From the NCBI RefSeq assembly GCF_029714205.1, contig NZ_CP121648.1, forward strand, positions 1 through 64,000: 64,000 nucleotides of DNA, in the 5' to 3' direction. Of the stretch, positions 48,993-59,541 are shown in pieces (position 1 is the first letter of the stretch; every line of letters starts with the position of its first letter). The position numbers were made by a program, and so were the translations under genes. The stretch comes from Methylobacterium sp. CB376. GTDB taxonomy: Bacteria > Pseudomonadota > Alphaproteobacteria > Rhizobiales > Beijerinckiaceae. A model generated the notes under the pieces. It had not been told where the DNA came from and did not search any database. It saw only the letters and a list, made by a program, of their open reading frames with translations.

Positions 48993-49121
48993 CCCTGCCC
49001 TCCCGACCCGCGTGCTGCGCAATCGGGAGGCACTTAGCCGATTTCGGCGGCGGGACCAGCCGCGCCGGCGCGGGCCGCCGCCCGGCCGGAGCATGGCTCG
49101 CCGCGAGCAGGCGGGGCGCCC

Positions 49122-50956
<1,835 letters not shown>

Positions 50957-50990
50957 GTGTGTCTGGCTCCCTCAATCCAGGTTGACGGCG

Positions 50991-51022
50991 GCGATATGCG
51001 AAGCCCGGCCGTTATTTTCAAC
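50991..51022 (-). promoter_or_regulatory. candidate heat-shock-type promoter of htpG
   Basis: On the minus strand GTTGAAA (from 51022), about 18 nt, then CGCATATCG, ending 34 bp before the htpG start. This resembles the alphaproteobacterial sigma32 pattern (CTTG, 17-18 nt, CYTATNT). Confidence 0.4.
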
Positions 51023-51075
51023 ACGCGCGCGGTCTCGACCCGGCGCGCGGACGCGGCGGGCCGGCCGCCGGCCCC

Positions 51076-51747
51076 TCAGGCCCCGAAGGCGACGGTCTCG
51101 ACCGGGCCCGCGGCCTCGCGCCGGATCGCGACGCGGCGGGCGAGCAGGTCGCGCAGCTGCAGGTAGATCATCGCGGTCATCAGCGCGTCGTTGAACGCGT
51201 CGTGCTGCGGCAGCGCCGGCAGCCCGAGATCCTCCAGGATGCGCGCGAAGCTGAGGTCGATCTTCACGTAGTCGGGCGCGTCGCGGTACTTGGCGGCGTG
51301 GTAGAGGGAGGAGACGTCGATGCGCGGGTTCGGCAGGCGGATGCCGAACTGCCGGCGCACGCTCTTGTCGAGCATGCGCACGTCGAACTCGGTGTAGTAG
51401 CCGACGATCGGCCGGCCGCCGATGAAGCGCAGGAGCGCCGGCAGCACCGCGTCCAGGGGCTCTGCCTCGCGGATCTCGGCGTTGAGGAGCCGGTGCACCT
51501 TGATCGCCTCGGGCGAGGAGGGCCGGTCGCTGCGCACGGTGGCGCGCAGGCTCTCGCTGGTCAGGATCCGGTCGCCGCGGATGCGGATCGCCGCCACGGC
51601 GACGATCTCGTCCCGGCGCGGGTCGAGGCCGGTGGTCTCGCAGTCGAGGGCGACGGCCTCGTCGGGGGGCGGCGGCTCGAACAGGAAGGCGAAGGCGGGG
51701 TCGCGCAGCCGCGCCCGGTCGAGGCGGCGGCGCAGGGAGGTCCACAT
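51076..51747 (-). CDS. DnaQ-like 3'-5' exonuclease
   Basis: 223 residues. DEDDh exonuclease fold: ALDCETTGLDP (D35, E37; motif I), VGYYTEFDVRML (motif II), and QHDAFNDAL (His and Asp; motif III). Related to the proofreading subunit but standing with a nucleotidyltransferase-like signalling protein, whose stop is one base before this start. That pairing is widespread in proteobacteria and its purpose is not clear. Confidence 0.88.
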   Translation of the reverse strand: MWTSLRRRLDRARLRDPAFAFLFEPPPPDEAVALDCETTGLDPRRDEIVAVAAIRIRGDRILTSESLRATVRSDRPSSPEAIKVHRLLNAEIREAEPLDAVLPALLRFIGGRPIVGYYTEFDVRMLDKSVRRQFGIRLPNPRIDVSSLYHAAKYRDAPDYVKIDLSFARILEDLGLPALPQHDAFNDALMTAMIYLQLRDLLARRVAIRREAAGPVETVAFGA

Positions 51748-51748
51748 C

Positions 51749-53566
51749 TCAGAACTGCCCCAGGGAGTAGCGGACGTGGATCACCTCCCGGAACTGCCGC
51801 ACGATGCGCAGCGCCTCGCGCAGGAGATCCCGCTCCAGGGTCGGCATCGCGTCGGTGGCGAGGGTCACGGGGTCGCCCACCTGCCCGCGATGGGCGGCGG
51901 CGAGCTGCCGCTCGAGCCGCAGGGCCATGAAGGCCCGCAGTGCGCTCGCGAGGTCGCGCCCGAACCCCTCCTCCAGCACGCCCCTCTCGACGAGCGCCCG
52001 GATCCGCTCGGCGGTGCCGGTCGGGGCGAGGCCCGCCTCGATGGCGAGCACCCGCACCCCGTGCACGAGCGGGAACAGGCCGGCCCGCTTGAGGTCGAGC
52101 TCGCCCCGGCGCAGCCCGATCCGCGCGAAGACCGCGTCGAACAGCCCGCCATGGCCGCCCTCGCCCACGATGTTGATGAGGTTGGCGATCTGCGCGAGCA
52201 GCCGCGTCTCCCCGCGCACCGCCTCGACGAGGTAGTTCTTCGCCCGCTGCAGCGGGGCGGGATCGCCCGCGACCGCGGCCGCGTCCGCGAAGATCGCGAG
52301 GTTCATGGCGGCGTCCGGGTCGCCCGCGAGGGTCCAGAGGCGCAGCTGGTTGACGAAGCCGTCGGCCTCCTGCGACCAGAGCGGGTTCCTCACCATGATC
52401 TCGCCCGGGCAGGGCGGGAAGCCGAGTTCGCCGAGCGCCTCCGAGAAGGCGGCGCGGAACGTCGCGAGGTCGTCCTCCGGCACCCGGCGGGCCAGGATGA
52501 GGCCGTTGTCCTGGTCGGTGCGGTAGGTCTGCTCGCCGCGCCCCTCCGAGCCCATCAGGAACAGGCAGCCGGCCTCGCGGATCGCCGGCGGCGCGAGCAG
52601 CGCGAACAGCTTGGCGTAGAGGCGGCGGTTGAGGTCCGAGATCACCTGCGCGATCGCGTCGACGCGCACGCCCTGGCGGTGCAGCTGCTCGGCCTGCACG
52701 GCGATGTCCTGGGCGGGCTCGCGCAGCTCCTCGGGGCGCTCGGCCCGGTCGATGCGGCTCGGCACGAGCTGGGCGTTGCCCGCGAAGGCCCCGAGCAGGT
52801 CGATGTCGCGCAGCCAGCCGGTGTAGCGGCCGTTCTCCCGGACCGCGATGCGGCGGTGGCCGTGGCGCGTCATCACCAGGAGGGCGTCGAGCAGCACCTG
52901 GTCGGCCTCGACGGCGGTGAGGTCGAACTTGGCGAGGTCGCGCACCGGCGTGTCGAAGGGGCGCTTCTCGATCACCGCCGCGCGGGTGACCTTGTGGCCG
53001 GTGAGGAGCCCGGTCCGCCCGCCCGCCTCGATGAAGACCGCGTCGACATCGGCCGCGAGCATCTGGCGGGCGGCCTCCTCCAGGGTGGCGTCGGCGGGCA
53101 GGAACACTGCGGGGCCGTGGCGCGCGTCGCGGATGCGGGTGCGCAGCACCGCGTCGACCCCCTCCCGCGGCTTCCAGGCGGTGAGTTCGTCGAGCTTGCG
53201 GGAGATCTCGGCGTAGAAGAAGGCCGCGAAGGCGCGGTTGGCGTGGACGAGCCGCACGATCACCTCGCGCGGGATCAGGAAGCAGAGCGTCTCCTCGGCG
53301 GCGACGAAATCCTCCCCCGCCTCCCCGTGCACCACCGCGCGGGCGTCGAAGGTGTCGCCCGCCCGCAGCACCGCCAGGGGCGCGTCGTCGATCCGGGTCT
53401 CGACCGCGCCCTTGATGACGACGTGGAGGAGCTCCGCCGGCTTGCCGCGGGCGACGATGACGGCGCCGGGCCGGTAATAGCCGATGTCGACGTGCCGCCG
53501 CAGCCCGTCCGCCTCCTCGGCCGTGAGGCGGTCGAAGGGCGGGTTGAGGACGTCGAATGTCTGCAT
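51749..53566 (-). CDS. cNMP-binding/CBS/DUF294 nucleotidyltransferase-like protein
   Basis: 605 residues from the ATG at 53566. Domains: cyclic-nucleotide-binding fold (about 10-125), two CBS repeats (about 150-265), a GlnD/GlnE-like nucleotidyltransferase module (about 290-430) with GSEGR (339-343) and TDQDN (350-354), and a DUF294 C-terminal helical domain. It probably senses nucleotides and modifies a target by nucleotidylation (inference). Directly coupled to the downstream exonuclease gene. Confidence 0.88.
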   Translation of the reverse strand: MQTFDVLNPPFDRLTAEEADGLRRHVDIGYYRPGAVIVARGKPAELLHVVIKGAVETRIDDAPLAVLRAGDTFDARAVVHGEAGEDFVAAEETLCFLIPREVIVRLVHANRAFAAFFYAEISRKLDELTAWKPREGVDAVLRTRIRDARHGPAVFLPADATLEEAARQMLAADVDAVFIEAGGRTGLLTGHKVTRAAVIEKRPFDTPVRDLAKFDLTAVEADQVLLDALLVMTRHGHRRIAVRENGRYTGWLRDIDLLGAFAGNAQLVPSRIDRAERPEELREPAQDIAVQAEQLHRQGVRVDAIAQVISDLNRRLYAKLFALLAPPAIREAGCLFLMGSEGRGEQTYRTDQDNGLILARRVPEDDLATFRAAFSEALGELGFPPCPGEIMVRNPLWSQEADGFVNQLRLWTLAGDPDAAMNLAIFADAAAVAGDPAPLQRAKNYLVEAVRGETRLLAQIANLINIVGEGGHGGLFDAVFARIGLRRGELDLKRAGLFPLVHGVRVLAIEAGLAPTGTAERIRALVERGVLEEGFGRDLASALRAFMALRLERQLAAAHRGQVGDPVTLATDAMPTLERDLLREALRIVRQFREVIHVRYSLGQF

Positions 53567-53640
53567 GGCCCCTCCCCCTCGCCCGGAAGGTAGCCAGAAC
53601 CGGGCGGTCGCGGGAGTGGGGCTCGGGCGCCCGTGCGGGC

Positions 53641-53778
53641 TAATACCACCGGTCATTTCTCATGACCGGTGGTGCGGCTCTCGAATTTTCGGCAAGCCTC
53701 TGGTTCGGCAAGCCTCTGGCTTGAAATCGAACATTCGAGATGGAGCAACGGCTCGATGCGTCAGCATCCTGAGCCGTT
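53641..53778. repeat. dispersed repeat family 2, copy 2
   Basis: A perfect hairpin ACCACCGGTCAT/ATGACCGGTGGT with a 5-nt loop (53645-53673), a 16-bp tandem pair TTCGGCAAGCCTCTGG (53688-53719), and a second hairpin with arms AACGGCTC/GAGCCGTT (53747-53778). It aligns in blocks with copy 1 at 37.4 kb. It fills most of the gap between maoC and the DUF294 gene; the rest of that gap shows nothing. Confidence 0.7.
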
Positions 53779-53872
53779 GGTACGAGCACCATGCGCCGAA
53801 GCGGTCGCCGGTGCGGCGGCGGACGTGACGTGCGAGCGGGATCCTCGGCAGGATCGCCCCCCGTCGGCGCGG

Positions 53873-54346
53873 TCAGGCCGGCCCGCCCGCCCGCCGCTGG
53901 ACCACGAGGTTGGCGACCAGCACCTGGACCGGCGCGCCGTCCTGGTTGAGCGTGGTGGTGCGCACCTTGGCGAGGCCCTGGCGCGGGCGCGAGCGCGAGG
54001 CGCGCAATTCCAGCACCTCGCTCTCCAGGCGGATCGTCTCGCCGGGGCGCAGCGGCCGCGGCCAGCGCAGCTCGTCCATCCCGGCCCCGATGATGCCGCC
54101 CGCGAGCGGCAGGCCGCCCTCCACCAGGAGGCGCATGGTCAGCGCCGCCGTGTGCCACCCGCTCGCCGCGAGCCCCTGGAAGAAGGAGGCGGCGGCCGCC
54201 GCCTCGTCGAGGTGGAAGGGCTGGGGGTCGAACTCGGCCGCGAAGCGCGTGATCGCCTCCGCGGTGACGGTGAGTTCGGCCGAGCGGTGGATCTGGCCCG
54301 CGGCGAGATCCTCGAAATACAGGCCAACCGTGGGATCGGGAGTCAT
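53873..54346 (-). CDS. MaoC family dehydratase
   Basis: 157 residues. Single hotdog domain with the hydratase 2 motif FDPQPFHLDE (Asp and His pair) and ASGWHTAALTMRLLV. Likely an (R)-specific enoyl-CoA hydratase or mesaconyl-type hydratase; too short to be the two-domain mesaconyl-CoA hydratase of the ethylmalonyl-CoA pathway. The ATG at 54346 lies 17 bp after the MATE gene, on the same strand. Confidence 0.85.
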   Translation of the reverse strand: MTPDPTVGLYFEDLAAGQIHRSAELTVTAEAITRFAAEFDPQPFHLDEAAAAASFFQGLAASGWHTAALTMRLLVEGGLPLAGGIIGAGMDELRWPRPLRPGETIRLESEVLELRASRSRPRQGLAKVRTTTLNQDGAPVQVLVANLVVQRRAGGPA

Positions 54347-54363
54347 GGGCTGGGGCTCCGGTT

Positions 54364-55746
54364 TCAGGCGCCGGGACGGATCGCGAGCGGGCCCGCGACG
54401 GGGGGACGGGTGCGGAACCAGGCGCCGGCCGCGACGGCGCCCGCGTTGATGAGGCCGAGCGCCGCGAGCCCGAGGGCCTGCGCCAGGAAGATGCCGGCCA
54501 GCCCCGCCCCCGCCCGCGATCCGAGCCAGCCGCCGCCGACCGCGACGGTGACGCGGGTGAGCCCGGCGACGAGGGGCCAGGCGATCCGTCCCGCGCCCTG
54601 GGCGGCGAAGTAGAGCGCGAGGCCGAGCCCGGCGAAGCCGTAGAAGGGGCCGACGAGCCGAAGGTAGCGGGCCCCGACCTCCCGCATGACCGGATCGGTC
54701 GCGAAGAGGCCCAGGAAGGCGTCGGGCCGCAGGGAGGCCGCGAGGCCGATCGCCTCGGTGAGCCCGACCGCGATCGCCGCGCCCGTCCAGGCCACCCGCA
54801 GCGCCCGCACCCGGTCCCCGGCCCCGATCCCGGTCCCGACCATGGCGGAGATCGGCGCGCCGAGGCCGAAGACCAGCGGCACCAGCAGGTATTCGAGCCG
54901 CGCCCCGGTGCCGTAGCCGGCCACCGCCGAGGGGCCGAAGCGGGCGACGAAGCCGGTGGCGGCCGCGATGGTGAGGTTGGTGGTGAGGCTCACCAGGGCG
55001 GAGGCGGCGCCGACCCGCAGGATCTCCCGGGCGGGGCCGCGGGCGAGCGGAGGCGGGCGGCGCAGGCGCAGGACCAGCCGGCCCGAGCACAGGGCGGCGA
55101 TGAGCACGGCGCTCCCCGCCGCGTAGTAGGCGAGGATCGCGACCGCGCCGCCGACGATGCCGAGGCCGGGCAGCGGCCCGAGGCCGAAGATCAGCGCGGG
55201 CGAGAGCGGCACCAGCACGACGGCGCCCGCGCAGGTGACGCCGGCCGGCAGCGCCATGTTGCCGGTGCCGCGGATGACGGCCGCGAGCGCGTTGAACAGC
55301 CAGACCAGGGCCGCCCCGGCGAAGACCACGCCGCCATAGGAAGCGGCGGCCGCCAGCGTCGCGCCCTCGGCCCCCATCGCCCGGTAGAGGGAGGGCCCGC
55401 CCAGCAGGGCCGCCGCGGTGGTGAGCAGGCCGAGCCCGAGCGCGATCGCGAGCGCGTGCCAGGCCACCGCCTCGGCCGCCTCGCGCCGCCCGGCCCCGAG
55501 GGTGCGGGCCACCGCCGACAGGATGCCGCCGCCGACAGCGCCGGCCGAGATCATCTGCACAGTCATCACCAGCGGGAAGACCAGGGCCATGCCGGCGAGC
55601 GCGTCGGTGCCGAGCCTGGCCACGAAGGCGGTCTCGAGCAGCCCGACGCCGGCCTGGACCAGCATGACGAGCACGTTGGGCACGGCGAGGCGCAGGAGCG
55701 TCGGGCCGATCGGTCCGCGCAGAAGGCGGCGCGTGCGGTCGTCCAT
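54364..55746 (-). CDS. MATE family efflux transporter
   Basis: 460 residues, 12 predicted helices in two related halves. The start MDDRTRRLLRGPIGPTLLRLAVPN and repeats such as NALAAVIRGTGNMALPAGV and ALYFAAQGAGRIAWPLVAG are typical of multidrug and toxin extrusion antiporters (Na+ or H+ driven). Divergent from a marR gene, with a palindromic operator between them, so probably repressed by it. The open frame upstream of 55746 crosses marR and is not used. Confidence 0.9.
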   Translation of the reverse strand: MDDRTRRLLRGPIGPTLLRLAVPNVLVMLVQAGVGLLETAFVARLGTDALAGMALVFPLVMTVQMISAGAVGGGILSAVARTLGAGRREAAEAVAWHALAIALGLGLLTTAAALLGGPSLYRAMGAEGATLAAAASYGGVVFAGAALVWLFNALAAVIRGTGNMALPAGVTCAGAVVLVPLSPALIFGLGPLPGLGIVGGAVAILAYYAAGSAVLIAALCSGRLVLRLRRPPPLARGPAREILRVGAASALVSLTTNLTIAAATGFVARFGPSAVAGYGTGARLEYLLVPLVFGLGAPISAMVGTGIGAGDRVRALRVAWTGAAIAVGLTEAIGLAASLRPDAFLGLFATDPVMREVGARYLRLVGPFYGFAGLGLALYFAAQGAGRIAWPLVAGLTRVTVAVGGGWLGSRAGAGLAGIFLAQALGLAALGLINAGAVAAGAWFRTRPPVAGPLAIRPGA

Positions 55747-55821
55747 GGGACCTCGCGATCGGGCCTCGACGGCGGCCGGTGGGATCCGGCATCCTGGCGC
55801 TTGGCCCCGCGGGAAGATTGG

Positions 55822-55833
55822 TGGCATATGCCA
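55822..55833. promoter_or_regulatory. 12-bp palindromic operator between MATE and marR
   Basis: TGGCATATGCCA, a perfect palindrome 76 bp upstream of the MATE start that overlaps the first candidate ATG of marR. The size and symmetry fit a MarR dimer site. Confidence 0.55.
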
Positions 55834-56382
55834 GTATTCGTCAAGGGCGGGGCGGACGGGGAAGCCATGCGGCCGGAGCGGGACGGATCCGAGGCGGCAG
55901 GGCCGGCGGCGGTCGCGTGCAGCAACGCGGGGCTGCGGCGGGCGACGCGGCGGCTCGGCCAGCTCTACGACGAGGCGCTGGCGCCGGCGGGGCTGAAGGC
56001 GACGCAGTTCGGGCTCCTGGCGCAGGTCCGCCAGCTCGGCAGGCCGACCATGAAGGATCTCGCCGCCGCGATGGTGATGGACCTCTCGGCGCTGGGCCAC
56101 ACGCTGAAGCCGCTGGCGCGGGACGGGCTGGTCGCGCTGGAGGTCGACCCCGCGGACCGCCGCGCCCGCCGGGTGGTGTTGACGGCGGCGGGCCGCGACC
56201 GGTTCCGGGCGGCGGCGCGGCTGTGGCGGGAGGCGCAGGCGCGCTTCGAGGCGACGCTCGGGCCCGACAAGGCCGCCCAGCTGCGGGTGCTGGTGGACGA
56301 GATCGCGTCGGCGGAGTTCGGCGCGTCGTTCGCGGGGCGGCCCGGCGGGACGGAAGCGGGCGAGGCGGTGCGCGAGGAGTGA
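55828..56382 (+). CDS. MarR family transcriptional regulator
   Basis: 184 residues from the ATG at 55828; an ATG at 55867 (MRPERDGSEAAG) would leave the palindrome free as an operator and may be the real start. Winged-helix core: LKATQFGLLAQVRQLGRPTMKDLAAAM and DGLVALEVDPADRRARRVVLT (the wing with the usual DxRxxR motif). Predicted repressor of itself and the MATE exporter. The stop TGA is the first codon of repeat copy D. Confidence 0.87.
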   Translation: MPVFVKGGADGEAMRPERDGSEAAGPAAVACSNAGLRRATRRLGQLYDEALAPAGLKATQFGLLAQVRQLGRPTMKDLAAAMVMDLSALGHTLKPLARDGLVALEVDPADRRARRVVLTAAGRDRFRAAARLWREAQARFEATLGPDKAAQLRVLVDEIASAEFGASFAGRPGGTEAGEAVREE

Positions 56383-56640
56383 TACGGGAGCCGCTTGATC
56401 GAAGCGGATCCCGGATCACGAGCCCGCGCGGCGCCTGAGCGAAGCCGACATCCGCATTGCGAAGCAATTCGTCGGATGTCGTATGCCAAACCCGCGCGGC
56501 GCTTGAGCGAAGCCGACATCCGCATTGCGAAGCAATTCGTCGGATGTCGTATGCCAAGCCCGCGCGGCGCTTGAGCGAAGCCGACATCCGCATGGCCGAA
56601 ATGGGAGATGGCGAAGCAATTCGTCGGATGTCGTCTGATG
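56380..56640 (+). repeat. dispersed repeat family 1, copy D (tandem array)
   Basis: Begins at the marR stop TGA with a degraded hairpin left arm and intact right arm (to 56418). Then three tandem units of 68 bp start at 56421, 56489 and 56557. Each unit carries nested inverted repeats: CGACATCCG/CGGATGTCG outside and ATTGC/GCAAT inside. The third unit has an extra GGCCGAAATGGGAGATGG. The remaining about 100 bp to the next gene show nothing. Confidence 0.85.
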
Positions 56641-56739
56641 CGGGATCCGCTCGCCGGAGCCGTCACCGTGCCGGGCAGACGGGCGCCGCTCTGACGGCCG
56701 TCGAACGAGGCCCATCGCGCGCCCCGCGGGCCTGGATCC

Positions 56740-58194
56740 TCACCGGGCCTTCGAGAGGGGGGCCGCGATGCTCTCCAGAGACTTGCCCTCGGCGTCGACG
56801 CCGAGCTTCCACTCCGTGAGCGCGGCGACGAGGAGCAGGAGCGCGGCGCCGCCGTAGCCGGCGGCCAGGGCCGCGTGGTGGCCGGATTCGATCAGCCGGG
56901 TGAACAGCCAGGGCGCCATCACGCCGCCGGCCGCGGTGCCGAGGGCGTAGAAGACCGCGATGGCGAGCGCCCGGGTCTCGAGCGGGAAGATCTCGCTCGC
57001 CGTGAGGTAGGCGGAGCTCGCCGCCGCCGAGGCGACGAAGAAGATGGCGATCCAGGCGAAGGTCTGGGTCCAGGCGGTGAACAGGTCGAGGCCGAACACC
57101 AATGCCGTGACGGCGAGCATCAGGCCGCTCACCGCGAAGGTGCCGGTGATCATGCGGCGGCGCCCGATCGTGTCGAAGTAGTGGCCGAGGAGGAGCGGGC
57201 CGAGGAAGTTGCCGATGGCGAGGGGCACCAGGAACAGCCCGGCCCCGGTCTCCGGGATGCCGTAGAACTTCGCGAGCACGAGGCCGTAGGTGAAGAACAC
57301 GGCGTTGAACAGGAAGGCCTGCGCCGACATCAGCACCAGGGCGAGCAGGCTGCGGCCGCGATGGGGCCCGAGCATGGAGCCGAAGATCTCTCCGAAGCCG
57401 AAGCTCGCCTTGGGGTGGACTTCCAGGATGCCGTCGGGCTCGGCGAGGGGCGCGCCCGTCTCGGCCTCGACCTTGCGCTCGATCTCCGCGACGGTGCGCT
57501 CCGCTTCCTCCTGGCGGCCATGCACCACGAGCCAGCGCGGGCTCTCGGGGACGTAGCGGCGCAGGACCAGGATGAACAGGCCGAGCACGCCGCCGATGCC
57601 GAAGCCGAGGCGCCAGCCGAGATGCGGCGCCACGATGTCCGGATCGAGCAGGAGGAGCGAGCCCGCCGCCCCCGCCGCGGCCCCGACCCAGAAGCTGCCG
57701 TTGACGATGAGGTCGACCCGGCCGCGGTACTTGGCCGGGATGAGTTCGTCGATGGCCGAGTTGATGGCCGCGTACTCGCCGCCGATGCCCAGCCCCGTGA
57801 CCAGCCGGAAGAGGGCGAAGCTCCAGAAGTTCCAGGCGAGCGCGCTCGCGACCACGCCGCCCACGTAGACGACCAGGGTGGTGAAGAAGACGACGCGGCG
57901 CCCGTAGCGGTCGGTGACCCAGCCGAAGACGAGCGCCCCCGCCACCGCCCCGACCACGTAGAAGGAGGCGGCGGCGCCGATCTCCTGCACCGAGAGGCCC
58001 AGGGCGCGCGGATCCTGCAGCACCGGGCCGATCGCGCCCACGATGGTGACTTCGAGCCCGTCGAGAACCCAGGTGATGCCGAGCGCGATCACGAGGAGGA
58101 GGTGGAACCGGCTCCAGGGCAGCCGGTCCATGCGGGCCGGGATGTCGGTGCGGACAGCCTCGTCCGCCAGTGTCGTCGTCGCCCCTGCCGCCAA
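56740..58194 (-). CDS. MFS transporter (metabolite/sugar:H+ symporter type)
   Basis: 484 residues from a TTG at 58194 preceded by GGGAGGCG; an ATG at 58131 (MDRLPWSRFH) is the alternative. 12 helices with the MFS loop motif GWVTDRYGRR after helix 2 and its repeat HYFDTIGRRRM in the second half, plus GLGIGGEYAAINSAIDELIP. The family includes aromatic acid and dicarboxylate carriers; the substrate cannot be read from sequence. The long loop after helix 6 is charged. Confidence 0.85.
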   Translation of the reverse strand: MAAGATTTLADEAVRTDIPARMDRLPWSRFHLLLVIALGITWVLDGLEVTIVGAIGPVLQDPRALGLSVQEIGAAASFYVVGAVAGALVFGWVTDRYGRRVVFFTTLVVYVGGVVASALAWNFWSFALFRLVTGLGIGGEYAAINSAIDELIPAKYRGRVDLIVNGSFWVGAAAGAAGSLLLLDPDIVAPHLGWRLGFGIGGVLGLFILVLRRYVPESPRWLVVHGRQEEAERTVAEIERKVEAETGAPLAEPDGILEVHPKASFGFGEIFGSMLGPHRGRSLLALVLMSAQAFLFNAVFFTYGLVLAKFYGIPETGAGLFLVPLAIGNFLGPLLLGHYFDTIGRRRMITGTFAVSGLMLAVTALVFGLDLFTAWTQTFAWIAIFFVASAAASSAYLTASEIFPLETRALAIAVFYALGTAAGGVMAPWLFTRLIESGHHAALAAGYGGAALLLLVAALTEWKLGVDAEGKSLESIAAPLSKAR

Positions 58195-58701
58195 GACCGC
58201 CTCCCAGGATGTGGGAGGCCTAATCTTCGGGCAGCGATCCCGTTCCCGGGCGGGGCCGCCCGCGGCGGCGGGCGGCGGCGGCGCACCCCGACCGGTCTGT
58301 TGTGATCGCCCCCGCGGCGACCGACGCGCAACGCCGAGGGCGGCGACGGCCCCTGGGCTGAGTTCTGACTCTTGCTCCGGATCGCTTGTCTTTTGCAATT
58401 TCTGCGATGGAGATGAATCCAGTTCAGCAGGATACGCGCTGATTGTGTTCGAACGCCACGACATCCAGCGGCTCAGGGGCCCTCTCGTTTCCTTCTCCGA
58501 CCACTCTCATCGGCGGTATCCACGAAAATTTGCCCTGTACGTAATCGAACCGGAACGCAATCACCGCACTGTTGAATCTTTCTTGTGTGTGGATGTTGGC
58601 TTCGCTCACGCGCCGTGCGGGCGTCTCATCCGTGTCCGGGCAAGCGGGGCGAAACGGCCGCCGTCGGGCAGTTCCGTGACCGCCCGCGGGGGACGGGTCA
58701 G
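58195..58701. other. AT-rich intergenic island
   Basis: 507 bp. From about 58375 to 58620 base composition drops towards 50 percent GC, unlike anything nearby. A minus-strand frame (NSAVIAFRFDYVQGKFSW...) reads through it without a good start and could be a gene remnant. A degenerate family 1 fragment lies at 58585-58621. The left end holds the promoter region of the MFS gene. Confidence 0.5.
58585..58621 (-). repeat. degenerate fragment of repeat family 1
   Basis: On the minus strand the GGCGCGTGAGCGAAGCCAAC block matches the family core (GGCGCCTGAGCGAAGCCGAC) with two changes. No hairpin end, and not at a stop codon. Confidence 0.5.
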
Positions 58702-59541
58702 TCACGGGGGAGAATGCGACGCGACCTCCTCCCGGAGCGCATCCGCGAGGCGCCGGATGCGCCCATCCTGCAGCCCGTCGCGGCACGCGCGTCCGTCCAG
58801 CGCGCGCACCGGTGCGATCAGGCGCAGCGAGTTCGTCACGAACAGCGCCTCCGCGCCCGCGAGATCCTCGGGGCGGAGCGAGCGCTCCTCGGCGGCGATC
58901 CCGAGATCCGGCGCCCGCGCCAGGATCCAGCCCCGGATGATGCCGGCCAGCACCCCGTCCGCGAGGGGCGGGGTGACGAGCGCGCCGCCGATCAGCGCGA
59001 ACAGGCTGCCGGTGCCCGCGCAGGCGACGCGCCCGCGCGTGTTGAGGAACAGGGCCTCGTCGGCGCCCGCACGCGCCGCCTCCTCGGCCGCCAGCACCGC
59101 GTCGAGGTAGCCGAGGGTCTTGTGCCGGGAGGTCGGCGAGGTGTCGTTGCGGCGGATGCCGGTCGTGCGCAGCGCGAGCGGCGCGAAGGCGGTGCCGGGA
59201 TCCGCCAGGGGCGCCGCGGTCACGAGCAGGCGCGGGCGCGGCGCGGGCGGCGGGCGCAGGCCGCGCGGGCCGCTGCCCCGGGTCGCCGTGGTGCGCAGGG
59301 CCGCCCGCTCCCGCCCCGCCGCCATCGCGTGCATGCCGGCGGTCACGGCGGCGGGGTCGAGGGGGAAGCCGAGCGCCGCCGCCGAGGCGACGAGGCGCGC
59401 CACGTGGGCCGCCTCGAAGATCACGCGGCCGTCGCGCACCAGCGCGGTGTCGAACACGCCGTCGCCGAGGGTCAGGCCGCGGTCGGCGGGGTCGAGCGGG
59501 AGCGTCGGCCCCTCGACGAAGGCGCCGTCAAGCCACGGCAT
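58702..59541 (-). CDS. pabC: aminodeoxychorismate lyase (class IV aminotransferase)
   Basis: 279 residues, PLP-dependent. Converts 4-amino-4-deoxychorismate to p-aminobenzoate and pyruvate for folate. Fold-type IV features: RGLTLGDGVFDTALVRDG, the PLP lysine K141 in TSRHKTLGYLDAVLA, and TGSLFALIGG near the cofactor phosphate. Branched-chain or D-amino-acid aminotransferases share the fold; the adjoining pabA and pabB decide the call. Overlaps pabA by 14 bp. Confidence 0.87.
   Translation of the reverse strand: MPWLDGAFVEGPTLPLDPADRGLTLGDGVFDTALVRDGRVIFEAAHVARLVASAAALGFPLDPAAVTAGMHAMAAGRERAALRTTATRGSGPRGLRPPPAPRPRLLVTAAPLADPGTAFAPLALRTTGIRRNDTSPTSRHKTLGYLDAVLAAEEAARAGADEALFLNTRGRVACAGTGSLFALIGGALVTPPLADGVLAGIIRGWILARAPDLGIAAEERSLRPEDLAGAEALFVTNSLRLIAPVRALDGRACRDGLQDGRIRRLADALREEVASHSPP

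Noticed and set aside
56421..56640. CRISPR array
   Set aside because: The 68-bp units are contiguous, with no unique spacers between short repeats and no cas genes.
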